From JACVRW01 sp963825345 (GTDB taxonomy: Bacteria > Actinomycetota > Thermoleophilia > Solirubrobacterales > Thermoleophilaceae), in NCBI GenBank assembly GCA_963825345.1, contig CAWGSQ010000012.1, positions 248,001 to 312,000 on the forward strand: a stretch of 64,000 nt of DNA, read 5' to 3'. The translations under genes and the position numbers were made by a program. Position 1 is the first letter of the stretch; every line of letters begins with the position of its first letter. This document shows, in pieces, positions 16,654 to 23,805 of the stretch. The notes beneath the pieces were generated by a model. The model was not told where the DNA came from. It saw only the letters and a program-made list of their open reading frames with translations, and ran no database searches.

Positions 16654-17918
16654 TCTGGAGAGCACTCATGTCCGCCCTCCTGGGGCGCCTGACGCAAGGG
16701 CGCATCGAGGTCGTGGAGTCCGGCGAACGCCGCTCGTTCGGGCCGGCCGACGCCGGTTTCCGGGCCACGATCGTCGTCCACGACCGCTCCTTCTGGCGGG
16801 CGCTCGCCCGGGGCAGCCGCGGGATCGCCGAGAGCTATGCCGCCGGGAGTTGGGACTGCGACGACCTCGTCACGCTCGTGCGGATCGCGGCGCGCGAAGC
16901 CCCCCGGCTCGACCGCCTGCGGGCACCGCTCGCGCCGCTCCGGAACGCGCTCACCCGGGTGCCACGCAACACGCGCGCCGCGGCGCGTAGGCACATCGCC
17001 TCGCATTACGACCTCGGCAACGACCTGTTCGCTTTGTTCCTCGACGAGACGATGACCTACTCCTGCGGCGTATGGGACTCGCCGGCGGCGACGCTGCGCG
17101 ACGCGCAGGAGGCAAAGCTCGACCTCGCCTGCCGAAAGCTCGAGCTGACGCCCGACGACCACCTGCTCGAGATCGGCACGGGCTGGGGCTCGATGGCACT
17201 GCACGCCGCGGAGCGCTACGGATGCCGCGTCACGACCGCGACGCTGTCTCGCGAGCAGTACGCGATCGCCCGCGAGCGGATCCGGGATGCCGGCCTCGAA
17301 GACCGCGTGAAGGTCGTTCTCAGCGACTACCGCGAGCTGGGCGGCAAGCACTCCAAGCTCGTCTCGATCGAGATGATCGAGGCGGTCGGCTGGCAGTACT
17401 TCGAGACGTTCTTCGCGGCGTGCGAAGAGCTGCTTGAGCCGGACGGGCTGATGCTGCTCCAGGCGATCACGATCGACGACCGGGCGTACGAGGTCGAGAA
17501 GGGATCGCGCAGCTTCGCAAACGAGATCATCTTCCCCGGAGGCTGCCTTCCGTCGCTCGAGGTGCTGGGCCACTCCGTCAGCCGGGCAACCGAGCTGCGG
17601 ACGCTGGACGTCGATGACATCACGGCCGGCTACCCGCCCACGCTGCGACGCTGGCGCGAGGCCTGGCTCAGGTCCGAAGGCGAGGCAAGGCGACTCGGCT
17701 GCGACTCCCGCTTCATCCGCCTGTTCGAGTTCTACTTCGCCTGGTCCGAGGGCGGGTTCCGCGAGCGCCGGATCGGCACCGTACAGACGCTGCTGGCAGG
17801 CCCCGCCTACCGGCGCTCACGCGTGAACATGCGGCTGGAAAGCGCGTCCAGCAGCGTCGCGGGCCCGCGCGAGGCGAGCTTCGCGAGCGCGAGCCGTCCA
17901 CCGGGACCGAGCACGTGA
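16650..17918 (+). CDS. Cyclopropane-fatty-acid-synthase-type methyltransferase
   Basis: The 422-residue protein has an N-terminal lipid-binding region (RSFWRALARGSRGIAESYAAG), then HYDLGNDLFALFLDETMTYS, a strong CFA-synthase signature. The SAM site is LEIGTGWGSMALHAAERYG, followed by VEMIEAVG-like SIEMIEAVGWQYF. It would transfer a methylene or methyl group from SAM to unsaturated acyl chains of membrane phospholipids. ATGA overlap with DUF1365. The last ~35 residues are low complexity and lie over the 3' end of the convergent SDR gene, so the C-terminus is an unusual read-through into the neighbour. Confidence 0.88.
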   Translation: MIWRALMSALLGRLTQGRIEVVESGERRSFGPADAGFRATIVVHDRSFWRALARGSRGIAESYAAGSWDCDDLVTLVRIAAREAPRLDRLRAPLAPLRNALTRVPRNTRAAARRHIASHYDLGNDLFALFLDETMTYSCGVWDSPAATLRDAQEAKLDLACRKLELTPDDHLLEIGTGWGSMALHAAERYGCRVTTATLSREQYAIARERIRDAGLEDRVKVVLSDYRELGGKHSKLVSIEMIEAVGWQYFETFFAACEELLEPDGLMLLQAITIDDRAYEVEKGSRSFANEIIFPGGCLPSLEVLGHSVSRATELRTLDVDDITAGYPPTLRRWREAWLRSEGEARRLGCDSRFIRLFEFYFAWSEGGFRERRIGTVQTLLAGPAYRRSRVNMRLESASSSVAGPREASFASASRPPGPST

Positions 17919-18586
17919 TCGTCGCGCTCGATGGCGCGGACGACCTTCGCCGCCCACTCGGACGGGCTCTCGTCGCTCCACGCGTCGGCATCAATGTGGC
18001 CGCCGTACACCTCGCGGGTGGCATCGAGCATGTCCGTGTCCACTCCCGGGGTCACGAGGTGGAGCACGTTCACCCCGGTTCCGCGCAGCTCTCGCCGCAA
18101 CGACTCGCTGAACGCCACGACGCCTGTCTTGGCGGCCGCGTAGGTCGTCGCCGCCGGGAACCAGGCGTAGCCGCTGATGCTCGCGTTGTTGACGATCGTG
18201 CCGCGGCCGCGCTCGATCATTCCGGGCAGCAGCAGCTTCGTCAGGTGCACGAGCCCGACGAGATTGACCTGGAACATCCCGTAGATCTCGTCCGTGTCCT
18301 GTTCCTCGAGCAGACCCCCGGTCATCAGGCCCGCGTTGTTCACGAGGAGGTCGACCTCTGGCAGCGTCGCGGCGGCACGCTCGATCGACTCGCGCGAGGA
18401 GAGGTCCACCTCGACCGTCTCCACCACCTCGGCGCCTCCCGGCGGAGCCACCGGTGGCTCGCCACCTCCTCGACGCACGCCGCAGAGAAGAGCGCCGAGC
18501 GGCCTGCGCGACAGCTCGTCGACGATCGCCTTCCCGATGCCGCGGTTGGAACCTGTGACTAGCGCTGTGAGTCCGTTGAAGTCCAT
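17807..18586 (-). CDS. Short-chain dehydrogenase/reductase
   Basis: A 259-residue classical SDR: cofactor motif TGSNRGIG (about 11-18), NNAG (about 87), catalytic Ser in NNASISGYAW and YAAAK with Tyr/Lys. The length is normal for the family. The 3' end overlaps 112 bases of the convergent methyltransferase gene, and the start codon shares two bases with the start of the divergent hydrolase gene. The substrate is unknown. In this cluster a role in lipid or redox metabolism is plausible. Confidence 0.88.
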   Translation of the reverse strand: MDFNGLTALVTGSNRGIGKAIVDELSRRPLGALLCGVRRGGGEPPVAPPGGAEVVETVEVDLSSRESIERAAATLPEVDLLVNNAGLMTGGLLEEQDTDEIYGMFQVNLVGLVHLTKLLLPGMIERGRGTIVNNASISGYAWFPAATTYAAAKTGVVAFSESLRRELRGTGVNVLHLVTPGVDTDMLDATREVYGGHIDADAWSDESPSEWAAKVVRAIERDDHVLGPGGRLALAKLASRGPATLLDALSSRMFTRERR

Positions 18587-19346
18587 GGGGAGCCTCCTTC
18601 ACTACATACGCGCGGGGAGAGGTGAGCCGATCATTCTGATCCACCCACTCGGCGCGGAGCTCGTGGTCTGGGAGCCGGTCATCGAACTGCTCGGGGCACA
18701 GCGGGACGTGATCGCGCTCGACCTGCCGGGCTTTGGGGCGTCGCCGCCGCTGCCCGATGACGCGGCGCCCACGCCGCAGGCGCTCGCCGCGGCGGTCGGG
18801 CAGTTCATGGATGGGCTCGGCCTGGAGCGCGCGCACATGGTCGGCAACTCGCTGGGGGGGTGGGTGGCACTAGAACTCGCAAAGACCCGCCGGGCGCTGT
18901 CTGTGACGGGCCTGGGCGCGGCCGGGTTGTGGGGCCGCCCGTTGGGCGAGCGCGGCGGACCGGACGTGCGATCGTTGGCCCGCCTCCTTTCACCCGGGTT
19001 GTCGGCGTTCGCGCGGACACGCAGGGGCCGGCGGCTGCTGCTACGTGGGACCGTCGGCCATCCTGAGCGCGTCCCACCAGCCGCAGCCGCCCGCCTGGTG
19101 CGGGCGTACACGCGGGCGCCGTCATACGAGGGCGCCAACACGGCCATGCGTGCGGCGGTCTTCGCCGGTGCGGAGCAGATCGAGGTGCCGGTGACGCTCG
19201 CGTGGGGCGAGCTGGACCGCCTGGTCACGCCACCTCGCCGGCTCCCCCCGGGATGGCGCTCGCACGTGCTGCGCGGCTGCGGTCACGTGCCCACCTGGGA
19301 CGACCCGGAGCAGGTCGCGGGCCTGATCCTCCAGGCCAGCGCCTAA
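18585..19346 (+). CDS. Alpha/beta hydrolase
   Basis: A 253-residue alpha/beta-hydrolase: oxyanion-hole region ILIHPLGAE, strand 4 DLPGFGASPPL, nucleophile elbow GNSLGGW (Ser), acid in AWGELDRLV and catalytic His in GCGHVPTWDDPE. The triad looks complete. The opening LLHYIRAGRGEP fits the start at 18585, whose ATG overlaps the divergent SDR start codon in a shared CATG. The substrate is not deducible. The absence of any spacer means its promoter must lie within the SDR coding sequence. Confidence 0.85.
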   Translation: MGSLLHYIRAGRGEPIILIHPLGAELVVWEPVIELLGAQRDVIALDLPGFGASPPLPDDAAPTPQALAAAVGQFMDGLGLERAHMVGNSLGGWVALELAKTRRALSVTGLGAAGLWGRPLGERGGPDVRSLARLLSPGLSAFARTRRGRRLLLRGTVGHPERVPPAAAARLVRAYTRAPSYEGANTAMRAAVFAGAEQIEVPVTLAWGELDRLVTPPRRLPPGWRSHVLRGCGHVPTWDDPEQVAGLILQASA

Positions 19347-19364
19347 CGTCATGTTGAGGGTGGG

Positions 19365-19958
19365 TCAGGCGGCAGGCACGGGGGTCGCCTCGCGCTCCGC
19401 TGCGTGGCGCAGCTTGAGCAGCCCCAGGCGTACCCGGCCCTTGACTGTCCCGAGGGGAATGCCGACCCTCGCGGCAATTTCCGTATGGGACAAGCCCCCG
19501 AAGTACGCGAGGTCGATCACCTCGCGCTGCTCCGGCGGCAGCTCGGCCACGAGGCGGAGTGCCCGGTTGTGTTCATCGCTCGCGAGAACCTGCTCCTCCG
19601 TGCGCTCCGGTGCCTCAATCCTTTCGGCGGCGCCCTCGGTGAGGTCTTGGAGCAGGGCCCGAGGCGTGGCCCGCCGCACCCAGTCGATGCTCCGGTAACG
19701 CACCAGCGCGAGAAGCCAAGTGGCAAGCGTCGCCCGTTGCGGATCGAAGCTGGAGGCTCCGCGCCACAGCGAGAGGAACGCGTCTTGGGTCGCCTCCTCG
19801 GCGCCGCCGGCCCCGCCCGTGATGCGCCGCGCCAGCGAATAGGCCTGGCGGCTGTAGCGGTCGTAGACGGCCTCGAAGGCGCGGACGTCACCGTCGGCGA
19901 CTCGGCCCATCAGCTCTTCCTCGGTTTCGGCGGCCCCAAGCAACTGAGTGACGTTCAT
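19365..19958 (-). CDS. ECF sigma factor (LitS-like by position)
   Basis: The 197-residue sigma-70 ECF protein has region 2 (FEAVYDRYSRQAYSLARRI, DAFLSLWRGA, TWLLALVRYRSIDW) and region 4 (LPPEQREVIDLAYFGGLSHTEIA, GTVKGRVRLGLLKL). No anti-sigma gene is adjacent. Instead the divergent neighbour encodes a B12-binding MerR regulator, the arrangement seen for LitS/LitR and related light-response loci. Start chosen at ATG 19958; a further 23 codons upstream would cover the operator repeats. It probably directs transcription of the nearby lipid-modification genes, though this is untested. Confidence 0.85.
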   Translation of the reverse strand: MNVTQLLGAAETEEELMGRVADGDVRAFEAVYDRYSRQAYSLARRITGGAGGAEEATQDAFLSLWRGASSFDPQRATLATWLLALVRYRSIDWVRRATPRALLQDLTEGAAERIEAPERTEEQVLASDEHNRALRLVAELPPEQREVIDLAYFGGLSHTEIAARVGIPLGTVKGRVRLGLLKLRHAAEREATPVPAA

Positions 19959-19983
19959 GGGATGCACTGTATAGCATTTGTAG

Positions 19984-20020
19984 AGATATCGTATAGATAT
20001 CGTCGAGATCTGTAAGATCG
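19984..20020. promoter_or_regulatory. 11-bp direct repeats, candidate CarH/LitR operator
   Basis: AGATATCG occurs at 19984-19991 and 19995-20002, and AGATCT at 20006-20011, each 11 bp apart; AGATCG follows at 20015. CarH-type MerR/B12 repressors are known to bind tandem 11-bp direct repeats as a tetramer. The repeats occupy the 67-base spacer between the divergent sigma and regulator genes, are AT-rich against the local background, and could repress both promoters. Confidence 0.65.
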
Positions 20021-20025
20021 GGGCC

Positions 20026-20877
20026 ATGGCACACGGTGGAAGGCTGCGGATCGGCGAACTCAGCCGGCGGGTGGGGGTGACTCCCGAGCTGCTCCGTGCC
20101 TGGGAGACGCGCTACGGCCTGGTGGAGCCCGAGCGCACGCCTGGCGGGCTGCGGCTGTATTCCACGGAGGACGAACGCCGCGTGCGGGAGATGCGCCGCC
20201 AGATCTCTTCGGGCCTATCGGCGGCGGAGGCGGCGCGCGTCGCGCTTCGAGCCTCGCCCCCGCCGGTGACGGTGGAGGAACTTCTCAGCCAGCTCGACCA
20301 TGCGCTCACGGCGCTCGACGAGCCCGCTGCTCAGGCGACGCTGGATCGCACCTTCGAATCGCTCGACCTCGAGTCCGCGCTCGGGCAGGTGATCGTGCCG
20401 TTCCTGCACGATCTGGGCGAGCGCTGGGCGGCAACGGAGCGCAGCGTCGGACAGGAGCACTTCGCCAGCAACGTGATCGGTGGGAGGCTGCGTACCCTTG
20501 CTCGCGGCTGGGGCGACGGCGACGGGCACCACGCACTGCTGGCGTGCCCGCCGGGCGAACAGCACGAGCTTGGGCTGCTCTGCTTCGGGCTCCTCCTGCG
20601 CGAACGCGGATGGAGGATCGCCTACCTAGGGGCGGAGACGCCGATGTCCGATCTCGCGACCGTGATCGCCGAGCTGTCGCCCGAGCTCGTGGTGCTCGGC
20701 GCGATGGGTGCGCAGCGGTTCCTCGATGCCGCTGACGGCATCCGCGCGCTGAACGAGCAGGCGCGCCTCGCGATCGGCGGCGCGGGCGCGTCGAAGGCCC
20801 TCGCCCGGTCGCTGGGGGCGGAGTTGCTCGCCGACAACCTGGTCGCCGCGGCTCGCGCCATGAGCAGCAGCGCGTAG
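20026..20877 (+). CDS. CarH/LitR-type MerR regulator with B12-binding photosensory domain
   Basis: The 283-residue protein has an N-terminal MerR helix-turn-helix (RIGELSRRVGVTPELLRAWE, TRYGLVEP). A helical bundle carries the signature WAATERSVGQEH, i.e. W-x9-EH, diagnostic of adenosylcobalamin-based light sensors. The cobalamin fold has the lower-ligand motif GEQHELGL (ExHxxG) and a C-terminal GGAGASKA. In the dark, AdoCbl-bound tetramers bind DNA; light breaks the Co-C bond and releases it. The divergent ECF sigma gene and 11-bp repeats complete the expected circuit. Confidence 0.9.
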   Translation: MAHGGRLRIGELSRRVGVTPELLRAWETRYGLVEPERTPGGLRLYSTEDERRVREMRRQISSGLSAAEAARVALRASPPPVTVEELLSQLDHALTALDEPAAQATLDRTFESLDLESALGQVIVPFLHDLGERWAATERSVGQEHFASNVIGGRLRTLARGWGDGDGHHALLACPPGEQHELGLLCFGLLLRERGWRIAYLGAETPMSDLATVIAELSPELVVLGAMGAQRFLDAADGIRALNEQARLAIGGAGASKALARSLGAELLADNLVAAARAMSSSA

Positions 20878-20901
20878 GGCGACCTTCACCGCGCTGAGGC
20901 C

Positions 20902-21060
20902 ATGGGCGGTACTGGGCTCGAACCAGTGACCTCCTGCTTGTAAGGCGCGAGCACCTGCTGCGGTCCACTGCCATCTGTTGCTCCAGACAGCTCGGCGAGC
21001 GACCAACCACACTTAGCTGCTGCCCTATGCGGCGGTTTGCCGCTTCCACAGCGCTTCCAC
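20902..21060 (+). repeat. tRNA-Val 3'-half copy 2 plus arm-like module (att remnant, variant T-arm)
   Basis: Bases 20902-20946 match the tRNA-Val 3' half except in the T-stem, where both strands differ together (actgg...ccagt in place of gcccg...cgggc), so pairing is kept. The following ~110 bases align with the module after copy 1. It ends in two exact gcttccac repeats at 21042 and 21053, 11 bp apart. The compensatory changes suggest a functional tRNA sequence from another lineage, as expected for an attachment site carried in by an element. Confidence 0.72.
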
Positions 21061-21093
21061 GTGTAGCGCCGAGCGAAGTACTCGGTGTCGAAC

Positions 21094-22701
21094 CTAGGGT
21101 CCGGGCAGCCGGACGCCGGGCGTCACGATCTTTGGAGTCTGTATCGGACCAAGCCCCACCGGCGGCACCTCGACCTTTGGTATCTCGATGGGCGGCGTCT
21201 CGACTTCCGGGGTCGAGATCGGGCCAACTTCCACCGACGGCACCTTGATCTTCGGGACCTCCACGTCCGGGAGCGTTATGGACGGCGCGGAGCCGTCCGT
21301 GCCGCCGCCGGAACCGGGCGGGGTCGTGGTTCCCCCGCCTCCGCCTGGGGTACCCCCACCTCCGCCGGGAGACCCGGTGCCTCCGCCTCCGCCGGATCCG
21401 CCGTCGCCGCCCGAACCGACCTCGCCTGGACGGCCTCCCTCGGGTCCGCCACTCGGATCGCCCGCATGGGGCCCGTCGGGTCCATTCGCGGCGTCACGCT
21501 CCGCTCGGTCGCGACGGTCGCGAGGCCCGCGGCCATCAGCGAGGCCCGGCGCGCGCCGGCCCGTCTCGCCACTCGATGCGCCTCGGTTCTCGCTGTTCCC
21601 CCGACCCGGGTCGGGCGCTTCGGCAACCTGAACAGGCTGGTGCCGAGCGACCTCGGCGGCTGACGATTCCGTCCCACCGCCAAGCCCTACACCGATTACG
21701 CCCGCGGCGCCAACCGCCGCGAGGCCCTGCAGAGCCGGTGCGATGCCGGCACCGACGTTCGGGAAGACACCACCGAGCCAGGCGCCCAGCCGCTGCGGCG
21801 CGGCGGCGGCGAGCGCGGTCCACCCCACCGAGCGCTTGCCCGAGTAGTACCTCATGAACGCGGCGACCGCCGCCGGGTCCAGCTGCGCGCCGCTCTCCTT
21901 GGCAAGTACGTCGAGGGCCTTCTTATGCTTGCAGGCGGCCCGGTACGGACGGCTCGACGTCATCGCGTCGAAGGTGTCCGCCACCGCAATTATCCGAGCA
22001 CCAAGCGGGATCTCGTCGCCGGCCAGCCGGTCGGGATAGCCGGTGCCGTCGAGGCGCTCGTGGTGATGGCGCACCATCGCGGTGATGTCGGCGTCGCCGA
22101 GATCTCGCACCATCGCGGCACCGTCAACCGGATGCTGCTTGACGATCTCGAACTCCCGGTCGTCGAGGCGCCCCGGCTTCGTCAGCACCTCGCGCGGCGT
22201 GTTGATCTTGCCGACGTCGTGCACGGCCGCCGCGATGCGGACCTTCGCCACCAGTTCCTGCGGCATGCCCAGCTCGCGGGCGACCCGCTCCGAATGGCGC
22301 GTCACGCGCTTGGAATGGCCGTGCGTGTAGGCGTCCCGCGCCTCGAGCGCCGTGGTCAGCTTCTCGAGGAGATCTCGGCGCGTCTCGGCGTCCGCGCCGT
22401 CGAGGGCTGCCGCTGAGCCGCCTTCGAGCAGGGCGCGCGCTTCCGCCAGTCGGCGCTCCGCGCGGTACTTCCGAAGCCAGCCCCAGAGCATGAGGTCCCC
22501 GAAGACGGTGTCCTGTGAGCCTGGGTGCCGCATCCAAACCGCGGATCCGGCGGCGGCGAGACCGAGCGAGGCGGCCATCCCGGCGAGCACCGAGAGCAGA
22601 ACAACCCACGCGGGGCCGTCCGGGCCCGCCAGCGTCAGGACGAGCGACGGCAGGACCACGACGACGAACGTCGCCGCGCTCGCGTGCGGCAGGAATCGCA
22701 T
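21094..22701 (-). CDS. Membrane-anchored HD-GYP protein with Gly-rich and beta-repeat tail
   Basis: The 535-residue paralogue of the protein at 11216-13381 has two N-terminal helices, VFGDLMLWGWL, and an HD-GYP domain with HDVGK, KPGRLDDREF, HHERLDGTGYP and VADTFDAMTSSRPYR, so c-di-GMP phosphodiesterase activity is likely. The tail is Gly-rich (PGGGGGTPGGGGG), then a repetitive segment alternating VEVPxIxVPxVEVGPI. ATG 22701 is chosen because it aligns with residue 10 of the paralogue. The open frame upstream overlaps the conserved leader motif and is not coding. The gene lies between tRNA-Val copies 2 and 3. Confidence 0.86.
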   Translation of the reverse strand: MRFLPHASAATFVVVVLPSLVLTLAGPDGPAWVVLLSVLAGMAASLGLAAAGSAVWMRHPGSQDTVFGDLMLWGWLRKYRAERRLAEARALLEGGSAAALDGADAETRRDLLEKLTTALEARDAYTHGHSKRVTRHSERVARELGMPQELVAKVRIAAAVHDVGKINTPREVLTKPGRLDDREFEIVKQHPVDGAAMVRDLGDADITAMVRHHHERLDGTGYPDRLAGDEIPLGARIIAVADTFDAMTSSRPYRAACKHKKALDVLAKESGAQLDPAAVAAFMRYYSGKRSVGWTALAAAAPQRLGAWLGGVFPNVGAGIAPALQGLAAVGAAGVIGVGLGGGTESSAAEVARHQPVQVAEAPDPGRGNSENRGASSGETGRRAPGLADGRGPRDRRDRAERDAANGPDGPHAGDPSGGPEGGRPGEVGSGGDGGSGGGGGTGSPGGGGGTPGGGGGTTTPPGSGGGTDGSAPSITLPDVEVPKIKVPSVEVGPISTPEVETPPIEIPKVEVPPVGLGPIQTPKIVTPGVRLPGP

Positions 22702-22738
22702 GGATACACCGATAGACCGTCCCACCCCCGTCCATATG

Positions 22739-22800
22739 TCGGCAGGTGGAGCCGCGGACTTGCGCCACACGCAAAAAAGTCGACACTTTGGCGCCAGCGA
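22739..22800 (-). promoter_or_regulatory. Leader motif of second HD-GYP gene (possible GEMM-like RNA)
   Basis: On the minus strand, GCGCCAAAG is followed by the small hairpin AAAGTGTCGACTTT. Then comes the conserved 26-base block beginning CGCAAGTCCGCGG and ending CTGCCGA (22764-22739), 37 bases before the ATG. Order and spacing resemble the P1b hairpin, GCAAAGCC core and closing TGCCGA of GEMM-I riboswitches better than at the first paralogue, but the core deviates (CGCAAGTCC versus CGCAAAGCC). Confidence 0.4.
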
Positions 22801-22920
22801 GCGACCGTCGTAATCCCTCACCCCTCACGGTATCCGCGTCGCCCGTCCATCCACAACATCATGGGGAGGCGTCGGGGCAATGCCGCGATGGCGGTCGTTC
22901 CGCTTGAGAAACGGGATCGA

Positions 22921-22972
22921 GATGGGCGGTGCCCGGCTCGAACGGGCGACCTCCTGCTTGTAAGGCGCGAGC
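22921..22972 (+). repeat. tRNA-Val 3'-half copy 3 (att remnant)
   Basis: Bases 22921-22966 are identical over 46 bases to the 3' half of the tRNA-Val at 26243-26315 with its flanking 'ga', and to copy 1. Six more bases (gcgagc) match the module after copies 1 and 2. The module then breaks off; its other end is found at about 23570-23665, after the VOC gene. This suggests the VOC segment was inserted into the module. Confidence 0.75.
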
Positions 22973-23037
22973 ACGTGCGCTTCCACATGATCGCTCCTGC
23001 TTTCACGCGAAGGGAGCATCGCGCGGCCCTGGCGATG

Positions 23038-23126
23038 AATTCATTGAGCTCCTGGGGTCTCCTGTCTATACGGCCCGACCACAGTCGCCGGGCCCGACAG
23101 AAAACACAGGAGACGCTTCATGAATT
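23038..23126 (+). promoter_or_regulatory. Large inverted repeat enclosing VOC gene leader, SD and start codon
   Basis: GTCTCCTGT (23057-23065) is the exact reverse complement of ACAGGAGAC (23106-23114), which contains the Shine-Dalgarno of the VOC gene. Further out, AATTCAT (23038-23044) pairs with ATGAATT (23120-23126), which contains the start codon. A transcript reading through could fold to hide both SD and AUG. It may equally be a protein-binding palindrome. Confidence 0.5.
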
Positions 23127-23527
23127 GGACACTCGAAGTGGTGGTGGTCCCGGTCTCGGACGTGGACCGTGCCAAGGCCTTCTATGCCGAGCAGCTCGGC
23201 TTCAAGGTTGACCACGATGTCGAGGTCATCGAGGGGAATCGCGTCGTTCAGCTCACGCCTCCAGGGTCGGGCTGTTCGATCGTCGTCCGAGAGGGCGCCG
23301 CCGCTGACATGCAAACAGGCTCGCTCAAGGGTTTGCAGCTGGTGGTTTCCGACATCCGGGCCGCGCGTACTCAGCTCGCGGAGCGAGGAGTGGAGGTCAC
23401 CGAGGTCGAGGTCTTGGGCGAGAATCCCAGTCCTCAGGCAGACCCGCTCGACAACGTTGGGTTCGTGTTCTTCAGCGATCCGGACGGCAACGGCTGGGCC
23501 GTGCAGCAGATATCTACCCGCGGCTAG
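23120..23527 (+). CDS. Glyoxalase/VOC-family protein
   Basis: The 135-residue VOC protein has two beta-alpha-beta-beta-beta units: LEVVVVPVSDVDRAKAFYAE with QLGFKVDHD, and LQLVVSDIRAARTQLAERG with FFSDPDGNGWAVQQIST. Family members include lyases, dioxygenases and drug-binding proteins; the usual metal-ligand His in strand 1 is not obvious here, so metal dependence is uncertain. AGGAG lies 9 bases before the ATG. The gene is flanked by split halves of an att-like module, so it is probably part of a small acquired segment. Confidence 0.85.
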   Translation: MNWTLEVVVVPVSDVDRAKAFYAEQLGFKVDHDVEVIEGNRVVQLTPPGSGCSIVVREGAAADMQTGSLKGLQLVVSDIRAARTQLAERGVEVTEVEVLGENPSPQADPLDNVGFVFFSDPDGNGWAVQQISTRG

Positions 23528-23540
23528 CAGCCATGCGGCT

Positions 23541-23557
23541 GAGTCCGAGCTGGACTC
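23541..23557 (+). terminator. Short hairpin after VOC gene
   Basis: GAGTCC and GGACTC form a perfect 6-bp stem with a 5-base loop 14 bases after the VOC stop codon. No T-run follows, so it would be at best a weak or Rho-assisted terminator. Confidence 0.3.
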
Positions 23558-23569
23558 ACTCGCTTACGG

Positions 23570-23670
23570 TCTAGTGCGGTCTGTCGCTCCGTACGGCTAG
23601 CGAGCGACAAACCTCAAGTCTCTGCTGCGGTCTGCTGCGGTTTGCCGCTTCCACGGCGCTTCCACAAGGT
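23570..23670 (+). repeat. Detached arm-like end of the tRNA-Val att module
   Basis: The stretch carries a tgcggtctgtcgctcc segment and then ctgctgcggtttgccgcttc, matching the distal parts of modules 1 and 2, and ends in two gcttccac repeats at 23647 and 23658, again 11 bp apart. No tRNA core is attached here; it fits as the missing end of copy 3. Confidence 0.6.
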
Positions 23671-23805
23671 CGCCGCTGCTCACACGAAAGCAGGAGCGAG
23701 TCGTCCGAAGTCGTTCCGCATGCAAGGCGAACGGGCGAGGCCTGTGGTGGAGGGGCTTTTCCCTAGAAGCGGACCATGGGCCTCGAACCCACCGCCCACT
23801 GCTGG

